A stretch of DNA of 64,000 nucleotides from Thermococcus radiotolerans (GTDB lineage: Archaea; Methanobacteriota_B; Thermococci; Thermococcales; Thermococcaceae), in assembly GCF_002214565.1 (NCBI RefSeq), contig NZ_CP015106.1, positions 1,240,001 to 1,304,000 of the forward strand. The letters run 5' to 3'. The notes under the pieces were generated by a model. The model was not told the DNA's origin. It ran no database searches and worked only from the letters and a program-made list of their open reading frames with translations. Numbering within the stretch: the first letter of the stretch is position 1; every line of letters begins with the position of its first letter. The position numbers and the translations under genes are program-made. This document shows, piece after piece, positions 17,192 to 26,339 of the stretch.

Positions 17192-18514
17192 TCACCTCAG
17201 CTTATCAAACAGCAGGTTGAGGGCTATCTTAACTCCCTCCAAGATGTTCGTCCCCTTCTTCATCGAGTACTCCGTGTAGACGGCGCGGATGGGCACCTCA
17301 ACGATGCGGCATCGGTTCCTGGCGGCCTCGATTATGATCTCGCTCGAAACCGCGTAGCGGTCGCACGTTATTCTAATCTTGGACGCACATTCCCTGCTGA
17401 GGCAGCGCAGACCGCTCTGGCTGTCGCTCACATACTTCCGGGCAAAGACGGCCGTTATTGCGTCGAGAACGAAGTTTCCAAAGCGCTTCACGAAGGGCAT
17501 CTGGCTGGTGTCGCCCTTGAGCCTCGAACCAACCGCAAAGTCAGCCCCTCCCTCGGCGACGGGCTTCATGACGCGCAGGGCGTCGCTCACGAGGTGCTGT
17601 CCGTCGGCATCGAACGTCAGTATGAGCCTGGCCTTCTGCCTGAGGGCGTAGGCGATTCCAGTTCCGAGCGCACCGCCCAGCCCCCTGTTGACGAGGTGGG
17701 TGAGAACGTGAACGCCCTTCGAGCGGGCTATCTCCCTCGTCATGTCCCCGGAGCCGTCGTTGACCACCACTATCTCTTCCCGCCTGAAGTACCTGAGCAG
17801 GTCGTCCAGGACGCCTCCAAGGGTTTTCTCCTCGTTGTAGGCCGGGACGACAACGTAGGCATCCAGAATGTTCTCCAGGAGGAGCAGGAGCCCCTTCATA
17901 TCCTGGACTTCAAAATCCGGCGTAGAATCCACCGAAAAGCTCATCCTCCCCGCGGTATGCCCCGTTATCATGACGCTCAACGCACCGAGCTCCCTAGCGG
18001 GGAGTATGTCGTAGCCATGGTCGCCCACCACCAGAACCTTGGTGGGCTCTGTGCCAAAGGACTCAATTATCCTCCTCAACTGCCCGGCGTTTGGTTTGAG
18101 CCCATCTGGAGGAACGTCGTCCCTCGTCGAGATTATCCGGAAGTACTCCCTTATTCCGTGCATCTCCAGCGCCTTCAGGGTCGCCTCCCGGGAGCTCCTG
18201 GTCATTATCGCCATCTCAATGCCCCTTTTCCTCAGAAAATCCAGAACGTCCAGAACCCCTTCAAAGAGGAAACTATCCCCAATCCTCTCGACCTCAAGCT
18301 CGACCAAGATTGAATAAAGCTCCCCGAAGTCCCTCCCGGTCTCGCGTGATATTCTGAGCAGGCTCTCGTACATCGGTGTCAGGTCGCCGAGGGTTTCCTC
18401 GGGTATTCCCATCTCGGAGAGCCTGGATTTAAGCTCCTCCTTGAGTTCCGCGAAGGGCTTGGGCGCGCCGACCAGCGTCCCGTCGAGGTCAAAGACCACA
18501 AGTTTTACGTCCAT
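17192..18514 (-). CDS. Fusion of HAD-superfamily phosphatase and GT2 glycosyltransferase
   Basis: 440 residues. Residues 1-215 are a HAD hydrolase: VVFDLDGTLVG at the start (nucleophile and acid/base Asp), MTRSSREATLKALEMHG, and LVVGDHGYDILPARELG (loop 4). Residues 225-440 are a GT2 domain like dolichyl-phosphate mannosyltransferase: YVVVPAYNEEKTLGGVLDDL, VVVNDGSGDMT, LVNRGLGGALGTGI, LTFDADGQHL and VGSRLKG. No C-terminal membrane segment, but a membrane partner (DUF2304) follows. The fusion could transfer a sugar to a lipid carrier and dephosphorylate a related intermediate. The start at 18514 follows GGTGGATACC; the GTG upstream lies in the ribosome binding site. Confidence 0.88.
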   Translation of the reverse strand: MDVKLVVFDLDGTLVGAPKPFAELKEELKSRLSEMGIPEETLGDLTPMYESLLRISRETGRDFGELYSILVELEVERIGDSFLFEGVLDVLDFLRKRGIEMAIMTRSSREATLKALEMHGIREYFRIISTRDDVPPDGLKPNAGQLRRIIESFGTEPTKVLVVGDHGYDILPARELGALSVMITGHTAGRMSFSVDSTPDFEVQDMKGLLLLLENILDAYVVVPAYNEEKTLGGVLDDLLRYFRREEIVVVNDGSGDMTREIARSKGVHVLTHLVNRGLGGALGTGIAYALRQKARLILTFDADGQHLVSDALRVMKPVAEGGADFAVGSRLKGDTSQMPFVKRFGNFVLDAITAVFARKYVSDSQSGLRCLSRECASKIRITCDRYAVSSEIIIEAARNRCRIVEVPIRAVYTEYSMKKGTNILEGVKIALNLLFDKLR

Positions 18515-18570
18515 GGTATCCACCGAAGGGTTTATTTTTGGCCAGTCCTAAGGGATTTGGGTGTCCAAAT

Positions 18571-19479
18571 ATGATAGCGGCCGCTCCGCTTATAGGTTTA
18601 ACCCTGACGCTCATTCTTACCCCCTACATAGCCGCGAGGATGAAGAGGGCTGGAATCATCGGGAAGGACATCCACAAGATGGGCCGTCCGGAAGTGGCTG
18701 AGATGGGGGGAGTAGCAATCCTCCTCGCCCTTCCCGTGGCGCTCTCGCCCTTCATGAGCGAGGAGATCGCGAGAGTTCTCATGGTTTTCCTGCTCTTCGG
18801 GGTCGTTGGAATCATAGACGACCTGACGAATTTGAGACAGCTCCACAAGGTCATCCTCTCGCTCATAGTCTCCTTTCCGGTGGCGTTCTTCGGCCTCGCG
18901 CCGGAGGTTAACGTCTTCGGCTACACGCTCAACCTCGGCATCCTGTACCCCGTCTTCGCGGTACTCTTCGTCACGGGCTCGGCAAACCTGGTGAACCTGC
19001 TGGCCGGCTTCAACGGGCTGGAGATGGGCACTTCCGCCATAATCCTCGGTGTTTTAGCGGCCATAACCGATGGGGAAGCGAGGCTCCTCGCCCTCGCTGG
19101 CATGGGGGCGGCCCTCGGGTTCCTCTGGTGGAACAGGTATCCTGCGAAGGTTTTTCCGGGCGACACCGGAACGCTCAGCGCAGGCGCCCTGATAGGCCTC
19201 GTCGCTATCACCGGAAAGGTAGAGGCCTACGCGGCGTTGCTCTTGGTTCCCCACTTCCTGGACTTCGTTATAAAGGCAACGAGCGTCCGTTTTGGCGTGA
19301 GGAGGCACGGAAGAACGAGGGTTCTGCCGGACGGGACGCTTCAGGCGCCGCCGTACCCCAGCTTCCTGGGGACAATAATGAGAAGGGCCAGGGTGACGGA
19401 GCCCAAGCTGGTTGCGATTGTGTGGCTGATAGAGCTCACTCTTGGTCTTCTCGTTTGGGCTCTTCATCGATCACTTTGA
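18571..19479 (+). CDS. Glycosyltransferase family 4 (MraY/WecA/AglH-like, UDP-sugar:dolichyl-phosphate transferase)
   Basis: 302 residues, about ten membrane segments. It attaches a sugar-1-phosphate, probably N-acetylglucosamine-1-phosphate, to a dolichyl phosphate at the membrane. Motifs: KDIHKMGRPEVAEMGGVAIL (binding of the nucleotide sugar), VVGIIDDLTNLRQ (Asp pair for Mg), NLLAGFNGLEMG, WNRYPAKVFPGDTGTL and the late RRHGRTR. The ATG at 18571 starts the first membrane helix. It is divergent from the HAD-GT2 fusion with overlapping promoters, so the two genes may form one N-glycan or glycolipid module. The 3' end overlaps cas6 on the other strand by 44 bases. Confidence 0.87.
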   Translation: MIAAAPLIGLTLTLILTPYIAARMKRAGIIGKDIHKMGRPEVAEMGGVAILLALPVALSPFMSEEIARVLMVFLLFGVVGIIDDLTNLRQLHKVILSLIVSFPVAFFGLAPEVNVFGYTLNLGILYPVFAVLFVTGSANLVNLLAGFNGLEMGTSAIILGVLAAITDGEARLLALAGMGAALGFLWWNRYPAKVFPGDTGTLSAGALIGLVAITGKVEAYAALLLVPHFLDFVIKATSVRFGVRRHGRTRVLPDGTLQAPPYPSFLGTIMRRARVTEPKLVAIVWLIELTLGLLVWALHRSL

Positions 19480-20185
19480 CCATTCCAAAGCCGTAGCGGG
19501 TCTTCTCACCGAAGCCGTTCTCGTAGCCGAAGCGGGCTATCTCGAGGGAGCCATGGTAGCGGAATATCATGAGGGAGCCGCGGTAGTAGGTGTCCCTGAC
19601 GAGAATCCTGACCGGCTTGAACTTTATGACATCTATCGTAAAGTCCTTCTCCTCGGGCATGGCCCCGACTATGGCAGAGTAGCGCATCAGCATTACCTTG
19701 CGGAGCTTGTCGAAGAAGGCCTCCTCGCTCGGATAGAGGTCCCATATCTTCATCTTGTTGCCGCTGAGCTTGACCGTTCTGACCATTATTGGACTGAGCG
19801 TCGAAAAGAGCGCCCCATCCCGTATCCTGGGCTCCTTCAGTATTTTGATGTCGTCCGCTATGAAAGCCGCATCGCCCAGCTGGAGAACCGGGCTGTCAAT
19901 AAAGCCCTCCACAACGGCCTTTATCAACTCGCTGGAAGACGAGGAGACGTAGAGGGAAACATCGTCGGAGAGCACCTTTATTCCCTTATCTGGTATCAGT
20001 TCGCGCTTCCTGACCATGATGCGGGAGAATGTGAAGTAATCAACGTGACTCACCTCGGCCTCCCGGGCTATTTCGGGCGAGACAATGGCCATTTTCTCAA
20101 GAAGCTGAGCGTAAACGTCATAGTTATAATTGAACGGGAGAATCGTGCCCTCCTTTGCGGGCCTGAACTTTATCTCAACTCTCAT
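19436..20185 (-). CDS. cas6: CRISPR-associated Cas6-like protein, not near other cas genes
   Basis: 249 residues. The RAMP fold and Cas6 family are shown by RIMVRKRELIP, LKEPRIRDGALFSTLSPIMVR, IDVIKFKPVRI and the C-terminal glycine-rich loop GFGEKTRYGFGMVKV. Active Cas6 cuts pre-crRNA repeats. In P. furiosus Cas6 the catalytic residues are Y31, H46 and K52; aligning by the PFNYNY and FTFSRIMV segments I find Leu, Glu and no clear Lys at these places, although a His lies at residue 47. It may therefore be a non-catalytic Cas6 like one known from P. horikoshii, or use another residue. There is no CRISPR array or other cas gene in the window. Confidence 0.85.
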   Translation of the reverse strand: MRVEIKFRPAKEGTILPFNYNYDVYAQLLEKMAIVSPEIAREAEVSHVDYFTFSRIMVRKRELIPDKGIKVLSDDVSLYVSSSSSELIKAVVEGFIDSPVLQLGDAAFIADDIKILKEPRIRDGALFSTLSPIMVRTVKLSGNKMKIWDLYPSEEAFFDKLRKVMLMRYSAIVGAMPEEKDFTIDVIKFKPVRILVRDTYYRGSLMIFRYHGSLEIARFGYENGFGEKTRYGFGMVKVIDEEPKREDQE

Positions 20186-20313
20186 TACATCCCACCCCTT
20201 GCTATAACCCCTTTATACTTGGTACTCGAAGTTAATAAGAATTTCGCAGATAAACCATGGTTCCATTACTTCAAAATTAAGTCAGGAAAAATTCGCACAT
20301 CCCGTACCAAAGA

Positions 20314-20320
20314 TATATAA
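20314..20320 (+). promoter_or_regulatory. TATA box of pan
   Basis: TATATAA lies 84 bases before the pan start and predicts a 5' leader of about 60 bases, longer than most in this window. Confidence 0.6.
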
Positions 20321-20404
20321 AGCCGGGTGCCCCAAAGCATGCATGGAAAAGATAGAGTTAAAAAGACCCTTCTACACAGTTTGAAATGTGAGAGGTGAAA
20401 GATT

Positions 20405-21601
20405 ATGAGCGTTGAAGACGTCGGAGTTAAACCATCGGACGAGTACGATGATTACATCATGTACCTCAAGAGGAGGATTAGGCAGCTTGAACTCCAGGTG
20501 AGAACCCTTGAGGCCGATAAGGAGAGGCTGGAGAGGGAGCTCTCTCGCCTTAGGATGGAGATGTCCCGGCTGAGGCAGCCCCCGGCCTTCGCGGGCACAC
20601 TCCTCGAGCTACTCGACGAGGACAGGGCGATAGTCCAGAACTACAACGGACCGCGCTTCGTTGTCAGAATAGCCCCGTGGATAGAGCGGGAGGACCTGAA
20701 GCCCGGAGCGAGGGTTGCCCTCGACCAGAGAACGATGGCGGTTGTGGAGCTCCTCCCCAGCGAGAAGGACCCGAGCGTTCTCGGCTTCGAGGTCATCGAG
20801 AGGCCAGAGGTCAGCTACAAAGACGTTGGCGGTCTGGACAAACAGCTGCAGGAGCTGAGGGAGGCAGTGGAGCTTCCGCTCAGGCACCCTGAGCTCTTCG
20901 AGAAGGTGGGAATTGAGCCGCCGAAGGGAGTCCTCCTCTACGGCCCGCCGGGCTGTGGAAAGACCCTCATGGCCAAGGCGCTCGCCCACGAGGTCAACGC
21001 CACCTTCATAAAGGTCGTCGGCAGCGAGCTGGTGAGGAAGTTCATAGGCGAAGGGGCAAGGCTGGTTCACGAGCTCTTTGAACTGGCCAAGGAGAAGGCC
21101 CCGACGATAATATTCATCGACGAAATTGACGCAATAGGTGCAAAGAGGATGGACGAGACGACCGGCGGCGAGAGAGAGGTCAACAGGACCTTGATGCAGC
21201 TTCTGGCCGAGATGGACGGCTTCGATCCGAGCGGAAACGTCAAGGTGATAGCGGCAACGAACAGGCCCGACATTCTCGATCCGGCCCTGCTGAGGCCCGG
21301 ACGCTTTGACAGGCTGATAGAGGTTCCGCTTCCGGACTTCAAGGGCAGGCTGGAAATACTCAGGGTCCACACGAGGAAGATGAACCTCAAGGGCGTTGAC
21401 CTGCGCATAATAGCGGAGATGACCGAGGGAGCAAGCGGAGCGGACCTCAAGGCCATAGCCACCGAGGCCGGAATGTTCGCCATAAGGGCAAGGCGCGAGT
21501 ACGTTACCCAGGACGACTTCCTCAAGGCAATAGAGAAGGTCTTCAGCTCTGAACAGAAGCTGGCACAACAGATAGCCATGCACGAAGTCATGTACGGCTG
21601 A
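20405..21601 (+). CDS. pan: Proteasome-activating nucleotidase PAN
   Basis: 398 residues; hexameric AAA ATPase that unfolds substrates for the 20S proteasome. Coiled coil at about residues 15-58 ([20 protein letters not shown]), an OB domain to about 135, Walker [13 protein letters not shown] near 180, Walker [15 protein letters not shown] near 235, the arginine-finger region [17 protein letters not shown], and a C-terminus EVMYG that is a form of the HbYX motif that docks on the 20S ring. The start follows GAGGTGAAAG. The 3' end overlaps the convergent MFS gene by 14 bases. Confidence 0.96.
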   Translation: MSVEDVGVKPSDEYDDYIMYLKRRIRQLELQVRTLEADKERLERELSRLRMEMSRLRQPPAFAGTLLELLDEDRAIVQNYNGPRFVVRIAPWIEREDLKPGARVALDQRTMAVVELLPSEKDPSVLGFEVIERPEVSYKDVGGLDKQLQELREAVELPLRHPELFEKVGIEPPKGVLLYGPPGCGKTLMAKALAHEVNATFIKVVGSELVRKFIGEGARLVHELFELAKEKAPTIIFIDEIDAIGAKRMDETTGGEREVNRTLMQLLAEMDGFDPSGNVKVIAATNRPDILDPALLRPGRFDRLIEVPLPDFKGRLEILRVHTRKMNLKGVDLRIIAEMTEGASGADLKAIATEAGMFAIRARREYVTQDDFLKAIEKVFSSEQKLAQQIAMHEVMYG

Positions 21602-22712
21602 TTTCCTTCTTTTCCAGCTTTTCTTCCACCCGGATTATCCCCCACGCCAGCAGGTACATGGCGGGTATTGAGAGAAACGCCTTCTCATAGCCGAAGCCGT
21701 CAATGAGGAGCCCAACGAGGTACGGACCGACGGTTGCGCCAAAGAACCCAATCATGTTGACGAAGCCCATGACCGAACCCAAGTTCTCCCCGGTGGCCTT
21801 TTCCGATGTGTATGCGGTGACTATGGCACCGACCGAATAGAACGCCAGTCCCAGGGGAATTATCACCCAGGGAGAAGCCGTGAGGGCAAGAATCAGTGTG
21901 AGAAGGGCGTTGAGACCGAAGACCACCGCTATGCTTCTCCTTCCGATTCTGTCGTAGAGGCCGCCGCCGAAGAGGGAACCTGCTATTCCGATAACCGAGA
22001 GAAGGGAGAACAGCAGGGACGCGGTCTCAAGGGAGACGCCCGAGTTCACAAGGAAAGATACCAGGAACGTGAGGAGGCCGAAGAAAGCCGCCAGGACTAT
22101 GAAGTTCGCCGCGCTGAGCAGAAAAACGTTCCGAGGGATGGAGAACGTGACCCTCAAAGGTTTTGAGACCTCCCCCTTGATGGCGAAGGCCAGGGCTATT
22201 CCGATTGCCAGGCTCATTGCCGCGAGCGCGGGGAAGGCGTAGCGCCATTCGAGGCTCATCGCTATGGGGACGACTATCAGGGGGGCTATTCCGCTGCCAA
22301 CGGGCGGGCCGACCATGAAGACGCCCAGCGCGGAGCCCTTCCTCTCGCGGTAGACCTCACTTATCAGAGCCGTTGCGGGGGCGTAGTAGAGGCCGGAGAA
22401 GAGGCCATACAGTGCTCGAACCGCGAGCAGTTCCCAGTACCCGCGGGCAAAGATTATGAGGGCGGATGAGAGCGAGTAGCCGATTATGCTGAGGACAAGG
22501 AGCCTCTTCCGCCCAAAGCGGTCACCGATGTACCCGGCTGGAACCTGTATGAGCGCGTAGGGTAGAAGCAGGGCCGTCATCAAAAGTCCGGCCTCGGCAT
22601 TGTTTATCCCCAGCTCGGCCTTTATCATCGGAATAAGGGGCGGAATTGCCATCCTGTGGGCGTAGTTGAAGACCCAGCCGAGCGAGACCAGCAGGAGGAG
22701 CCTCTTCCGCAT
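21588..22712 (-). CDS. MFS transporter
   Basis: 374 residues, 12 predicted membrane helices. The loop 2-3 signature [13 protein letters not shown] near residue 60 and the repeat [12 protein letters not shown] after helix 6-7 are the MFS marks. The pattern of helices with small residues resembles the drug or sugar-phosphate type exporters, but the substrate cannot be named. A TATA-like CTTTTAAACGC (22733-22741) places the transcription start near the ATG, so the mRNA may be leaderless. Divergent from the RIO2 gene. Confidence 0.88.
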   Translation of the reverse strand: MRKRLLLLVSLGWVFNYAHRMAIPPLIPMIKAELGINNAEAGLLMTALLLPYALIQVPAGYIGDRFGRKRLLVLSIIGYSLSSALIIFARGYWELLAVRALYGLFSGLYYAPATALISEVYRERKGSALGVFMVGPPVGSGIAPLIVVPIAMSLEWRYAFPALAAMSLAIGIALAFAIKGEVSKPLRVTFSIPRNVFLLSAANFIVLAAFFGLLTFLVSFLVNSGVSLETASLLFSLLSVIGIAGSLFGGGLYDRIGRRSIAVVFGLNALLTLILALTASPWVIIPLGLAFYSVGAIVTAYTSEKATGENLGSVMGFVNMIGFFGATVGPYLVGLLIDGFGYEKAFLSIPAMYLLAWGIIRVEEKLEKKEISRT

Positions 22713-22745
22713 GGTTTCGATAAAGGACTAAGCGTTTAAAAGCAT

Positions 22746-22765
22746 GTTGGAGGGGAGCGTCCAAC
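22746..22765. promoter_or_regulatory. Inverted repeat between divergent MFS and RIO2 promoters
   Basis: GTTGGA (22746-22751) and TCCAAC (22760-22765) with an 8-base spacer lie between the two TATA boxes (22733-22741 minus; CTTTATAAAT 22769-22778 plus). It may be an operator for one or both genes. Confidence 0.35.
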
Positions 22766-22809
22766 TACCTTTATAAATGCAGGCCGGAAACCGACTTCAG
22801 GGAAGAGAG

Positions 22810-23736
22810 ATGGTGAGCAAGCTGCTGGCACTCGAGGCCTATCCCAACCTGCGGGACCTGGACTTCAGGATACTCAGAGGGGTAGAGCTGAATATGCGGC
22901 ACCACAGGTGGGTTCCGCTCGAGGACATAGCTAGGTTCGCGAGGGTTGACGTGGAAACCGCATCCTTCAGGCTGGGCAAGCTGGACGACCTGTCCCTCGT
23001 CAGGCGGAGGAGCGATATAGGCTACATCGGCTACCAGCTCACGATACACGGCTACGACGTCCTGGCGATAAGGGCGCTGGCGAAGAAGGGCGTTGTAGAG
23101 GCCATAAGCACCGCCCAGATAGGCGTTGGAAAGGACGCCGATGTGTACGTGGGAGTAACGCCGGCGGGGGAGAAGGTAGCAGTCAAGTTTAACCGCATAG
23201 GCGGCAGAACCGCCTCAAGAAAAGCGGCCTATCACGGGCACGTCTTCCAGGACAAAAGACACACGAGCTGGCTCTACGTTTCGAGGCTCATAGCGAAGAA
23301 GGAGTACGAGGCGCTGACCCTGTTGAGCCCAATAGCCCGGGTGCCGAGGCCGATAGCGTGGAACAGGCACGTCATCGTTATGGAGTTTATAGACGGAACC
23401 GAACTGGCGGAGCTGCGCGACACCGACCTCTCTATGGAGGAGGCGCGGGAGATACTCGACACCGTTCTGGATGAATACCTCAAGATAGTTCGCTTCGGCA
23501 TCGTTCACTCGGATATGAGCGAGTTCAACGTAGTCCTGACCCACGACGGGGGCATTCTCATAATTGACTGGGCCCAGTACGTCACGACCGACCGCCCGGA
23601 GAGTTACGAGCTTCTCAAAAGGGACATAATCGTGCTCCTCAACGCATTCAGAAGAAGGTGGCGCGTGGAGAAGAGGTTTGAAGATGTCTGGCCGGACTTT
23701 GAGAGAGCCTGGCTCGAGAGCAGGGGTGAGGTATGA
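22810..23736 (+). CDS. rio2: RIO2 family serine protein kinase/ATPase
   Basis: 308 residues. The N-terminal winged helix (about 1-90, with IARFARVDVETASFRLGKLD) marks RIO2 rather than RIO1. The kinase domain has the nucleotide loop STAQIGVGKDADVYVG, the Lys in KVAVKFNRIG, the catalytic loop GIVHSDMSEFNVVL and the metal-binding IIDWAQYV. RIO2 acts in late maturation of the small ribosomal subunit. The start at 22810 was chosen since it gives MVSKLLALEAYPNLRDLDF, the family N-terminus. The stop overlaps the next ATG (ATGA), showing coupling. Confidence 0.93.
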   Translation: MVSKLLALEAYPNLRDLDFRILRGVELNMRHHRWVPLEDIARFARVDVETASFRLGKLDDLSLVRRRSDIGYIGYQLTIHGYDVLAIRALAKKGVVEAISTAQIGVGKDADVYVGVTPAGEKVAVKFNRIGGRTASRKAAYHGHVFQDKRHTSWLYVSRLIAKKEYEALTLLSPIARVPRPIAWNRHVIVMEFIDGTELAELRDTDLSMEEAREILDTVLDEYLKIVRFGIVHSDMSEFNVVLTHDGGILIIDWAQYVTTDRPESYELLKRDIIVLLNAFRRRWRVEKRFEDVWPDFERAWLESRGEV

Positions 23737-24227
23737 TGGTGATAAAGTACGAGCCGCTGAACCGGCGCGAGAGGATCATGAGGCTCTTCCGGGAGGCCAT
23801 AGAGGCGGAGAACGCCAGGGATCTCGAGACCGCCAAGCGAAAGCTCGACGAGATAATGGAGCTGGCGAGGGACGAGGAGCCGGAGTTCTACTTCGAGGCC
23901 TGCTTCAGACTCGCGGAGATTTTCCTTCAGGAGGACAACTACAGGGGAGCCGTGAAGTGCGCGGTACGTGGAATAGGCCGCGCGCCCAACGAAGACCTCT
24001 ACCGGCTCGGGATAAAGAGGCTCGGGGACATTCTGTTCATCATGAAGGAGGAGAACCGGCTCGGCGAGATAGCGGAGGGCATGGACGTTACGCTGGGCCT
24101 GGTGAAGGACGACGAGGAGCTCCACCGCTTCGTTCAAACTCTCGTGAGGATAGCGAGGGGAGAAAAGGTCGAGGAGCGGTTCTCGCTGGAGGAGTTCAAT
24201 GAGATAATCGAGCTCCTCAGAGGATAG
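23733..24227 (+). CDS. Conserved hypothetical helical (TPR-like) protein
   Basis: 164 residues, all helical. The part [22 protein letters not shown] ... FYFEACFRLAEIFLQEDNYRGAVKCAVRG has the spacing of two tetratricopeptide-type helix pairs. No catalytic motif. It starts within the RIO2 stop (ATGA), so it is likely a partner in the same operon, possibly in ribosome assembly; that role is only inferred. The 3' end overlaps the convergent radical SAM gene by 11 bases. Confidence 0.72.
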   Translation: MMVIKYEPLNRRERIMRLFREAIEAENARDLETAKRKLDEIMELARDEEPEFYFEACFRLAEIFLQEDNYRGAVKCAVRGIGRAPNEDLYRLGIKRLGDILFIMKEENRLGEIAEGMDVTLGLVKDDEELHRFVQTLVRIARGEKVEERFSLEEFNEIIELLRG

Positions 24228-25164
24228 AGTCAAGGACGCGCATCACGTAGTCCCTCTCGGGACTTTCGGGGAAGTTGTAGGGTTCTTTTTTGGGTCTTTC
24301 ATTGTAGTACGGCCTGTTGCAGCCAGGGCAGCCGTGGGTGGCGAAAACCTCGGGTGGAATGAGTTCGGCAAGCTTTTCCCTCTCGATTCCAAAGCCAATG
24401 AGGGAGTCGCTCTCATCGAACTCGAAATCCTCCGGTGTGACAAGCCCCTCCTTTATGAGGTAATGCGCCACCTGGATTCTCCTGTACCTCGCGAGGCTCG
24501 GGGGCTTCGCGTTCTCAAGACGGGTTCCCCTTATGGGTGTGAAGGCGAAGAGGGAAACCCAGGCACCCATCGAGTACGCCCTCCAGATGGTCTCGACGGC
24601 TTCCCTGTCGGTCTCACCAAGTCCAATTATAAGATGAATGAAGGCCTTTCCATCGCCGAAGACCTCGATAACGTCTCTCGTGAAACGCCACATCTCGTCC
24701 CACGAGTAGAGGGAGTCCTTTATCCCAGGGTAGAGCCTCTCGCTGGCCACGTCGAGGCCGACACCGATGTAGTCAACTCCCCTCGATTTGAACTCCTCGA
24801 GGGTTTCCCTATCCACGGGGGTTATCGAGACCGAGACCGGAAGGCCCAGCGGATGGAAAAGGTCGAGGAGTTCAAGAACGTCGGAGACCAGGCCGGGATA
24901 GTCAACCGTCTGGAGGCATATCCTCGCGAAGCGGCCCGCAGGGAGGGCCTCAACGACCTCTTCCACGTCGAAGGCAGGCCAGGTTATCCTGGAGAGCTTC
25001 TTCAGGTCGGCCCTGCTCTTCCTCGCCTGGGGACAGAAGGCGCAGTTGTTGCGACAGCGGCCGTCGTGGTACGTCATGAGGTACGCGGTGGTTGGCCTGG
25101 CGAGCATCCTGGCCCTTACGAGTCCCATGGCTATGGCCGTTCCATAGGAGACCCTGACCTTCAT
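24217..25164 (-). CDS. Radical SAM protein, biotin synthase-like (possible archaeal lipoate synthase component)
   Basis: 315 residues. The radical SAM motif is CRNNCAFCPQ at residues 37-46, preceded by TTAYLMTYHDG. The TIM barrel follows, with RICLQTVDYPG, LPVSVSITPV, YIGVGLDVASERLYP and LIIGLGETDREAVETI. A second Cys pair lies in HGCPGCNRPYYNE (Cys 279 and 282) and may hold an auxiliary cluster. Overall form is like biotin synthase and like the two-protein lipoate synthase LipS1/LipS2 described for T. kodakarensis; assignment to that function is a guess from memory of this family. The upstream MFS gene overlaps its start by 4 bases, so the two may be cotranscribed. Confidence 0.72.
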   Translation of the reverse strand: MKVRVSYGTAIAMGLVRARMLARPTTAYLMTYHDGRCRNNCAFCPQARKSRADLKKLSRITWPAFDVEEVVEALPAGRFARICLQTVDYPGLVSDVLELLDLFHPLGLPVSVSITPVDRETLEEFKSRGVDYIGVGLDVASERLYPGIKDSLYSWDEMWRFTRDVIEVFGDGKAFIHLIIGLGETDREAVETIWRAYSMGAWVSLFAFTPIRGTRLENAKPPSLARYRRIQVAHYLIKEGLVTPEDFEFDESDSLIGFGIEREKLAELIPPEVFATHGCPGCNRPYYNERPKKEPYNFPESPERDYVMRVLDSIL

Positions 25165-26339
25165 CCCTTCCTACCTCCAAGTATGTGGGGCGCGTGGACT
25201 ATTATAAGTGATGCGCCCGCTATGAAGGGGAGCAGCGGAAAGACCCCGGCGTAACCCCTGATGCCGGCGACGTAGCCGAGGGTTACCTGGCCCCCGAGCA
25301 TCCCAAGGTCGAAGAACATCGTGTAAACGCTCGAACCCATCGTCCTTATCCTCGCGGGAAGGTTTCCAAGGGCCATAAGCTGCATCGCGGGAACGGAGAG
25401 GCCGAAGCCCGCGCCGATGAGGAGTGCGCTGGCGTAGGAGTAAGGTGGTAGGCTGTAAAGGATCAGCACGATGTAGCCGAGGATAACGAGGAGCATGCCG
25501 GCACGTATGACCGGAATCGGACCCATTCTGTCGGCACTCCTGCCGCCCACGAGCCTCATTACGAAGCTCGATATCCCGATGACCATCATGTAGAAGCCGA
25601 ACAGGCTCTGGGGCATCCCCAGTACCTTGTAGAGCGCGGGGAGGTACGTTATGATGCCGGCGTAGGAGAAGGAGAAGAAGAACAGGGCCAGCGACGCGGC
25701 AACGAAATAGCTCCTGAGGAGCTCGGAGTAGCTGACGTCCTCGTGCCTCTCCTCCCTCCTGGCAACGGCCTTTCTGCCATCGAGCCAGACCGGGACTACG
25801 AGGGCGAGGCCAACGAGGGAGAACGTCACGGTGAATGAGAAGGCCCCGACGAAGCCGAGGATGTCGGAGAGATAGCCTCCGAGGGCCGGGCCGATTATGT
25901 TGCCGAGGGAGAACATCATGCCCCTCCAGCCCAGAGTCTCGCCGACGCGTCCCTCCGGTGCGAGGTCAACTGCGGTGGAGAGGCTCGAGGGGAAGAATAT
26001 CCCCATGGAGAAGCCGTGGATCGCCCTGGCGAAGGCGAATATCCACAGGTTTCCGAGGAGCGCGGAGGTTATGTAGAGGAGCCCGGCCAGCATTCCAAGG
26101 GCGTTGCCGGCCATCATGGCCTGGAACCGATAACCTCTATCCCCTATGAGGCCGCCGATGGGCTTTGAGAACAGGGAGACGACGGAGGCAACCCCTGCGA
26201 CCAGGCCAACGAGAAAAGGCGTGGCGTTGAGGGTTATCGCGAAGGGCGATATTATGGGGTTGACTACGCTTATTCCCAGGAAGAAAAAGAAGGTCGAGAA
26301 GTTGAGGAGCCAGATGTCCCGGAGCGCTCTGTCGATGGC
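25161..26339 (-). CDS. MFS transporter; frame opens at the asparaginase stop without a normal start codon
   Basis: Twelve-helix MFS protein of up to 392 codons. The complete first helices are encoded: after the asparaginase stop the same frame reads AIDRALRDIWLLNFSTFFFF, then NATPFLVGLVAGVASVVSLF and the loop signature KPIGGLIGDRGYRF. There is no ATG, GTG or TTG in frame before the pair of Met at 26117, which would remove the first two helices. Possible readings are a rare start (ATC at codon 2 after the stop), readthrough of the TGA, or a lesion that removed the start. The later RLVGGRSADRMGPI marks the second half. Substrate unknown. Confidence 0.75.
   Translation of the reverse strand, partial: AIDRALRDIWLLNFSTFFFFLGISVVNPIISPFAITLNATPFLVGLVAGVASVVSLFSKPIGGLIGDRGYRFQAMMAGNALGMLAGLLYITSALLGNLWIFAFARAIHGFSMGIFFPSSLSTAVDLAPEGRVGETLGWRGMMFSLGNIIGPALGGYLSDILGFVGAFSFTVTFSLVGLALVVPVWLDGRKAVARREERHEDVSYSELLRSYFVAASLALFFFSFSYAGIITYLPALYKVLGMPQSLFGFYMMVIGISSFVMRLVGGRSADRMGPIPVIRAGMLLVILGYIVLILYSLPPYSYASALLIGAGFGLSVPAMQLMALGNLPARIRTMGSSVYTMFFDLGMLGGQVTLGYVAGIRGYAGVFPLLPFIAGASLIIVHAPHILGGRKG

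Noticed and set aside
19436-20404. CRISPR locus near cas6
   Set aside because: No direct repeats of 24-37 bases with spacers and no other cas genes are found near it or elsewhere in the window.
24217-25164. Biotin synthase (bioB) as firm name for the radical SAM gene
   Set aside because: The barrel is similar, but the C-terminal CPGC site and the context do not match BioB, and no other biotin genes are near.
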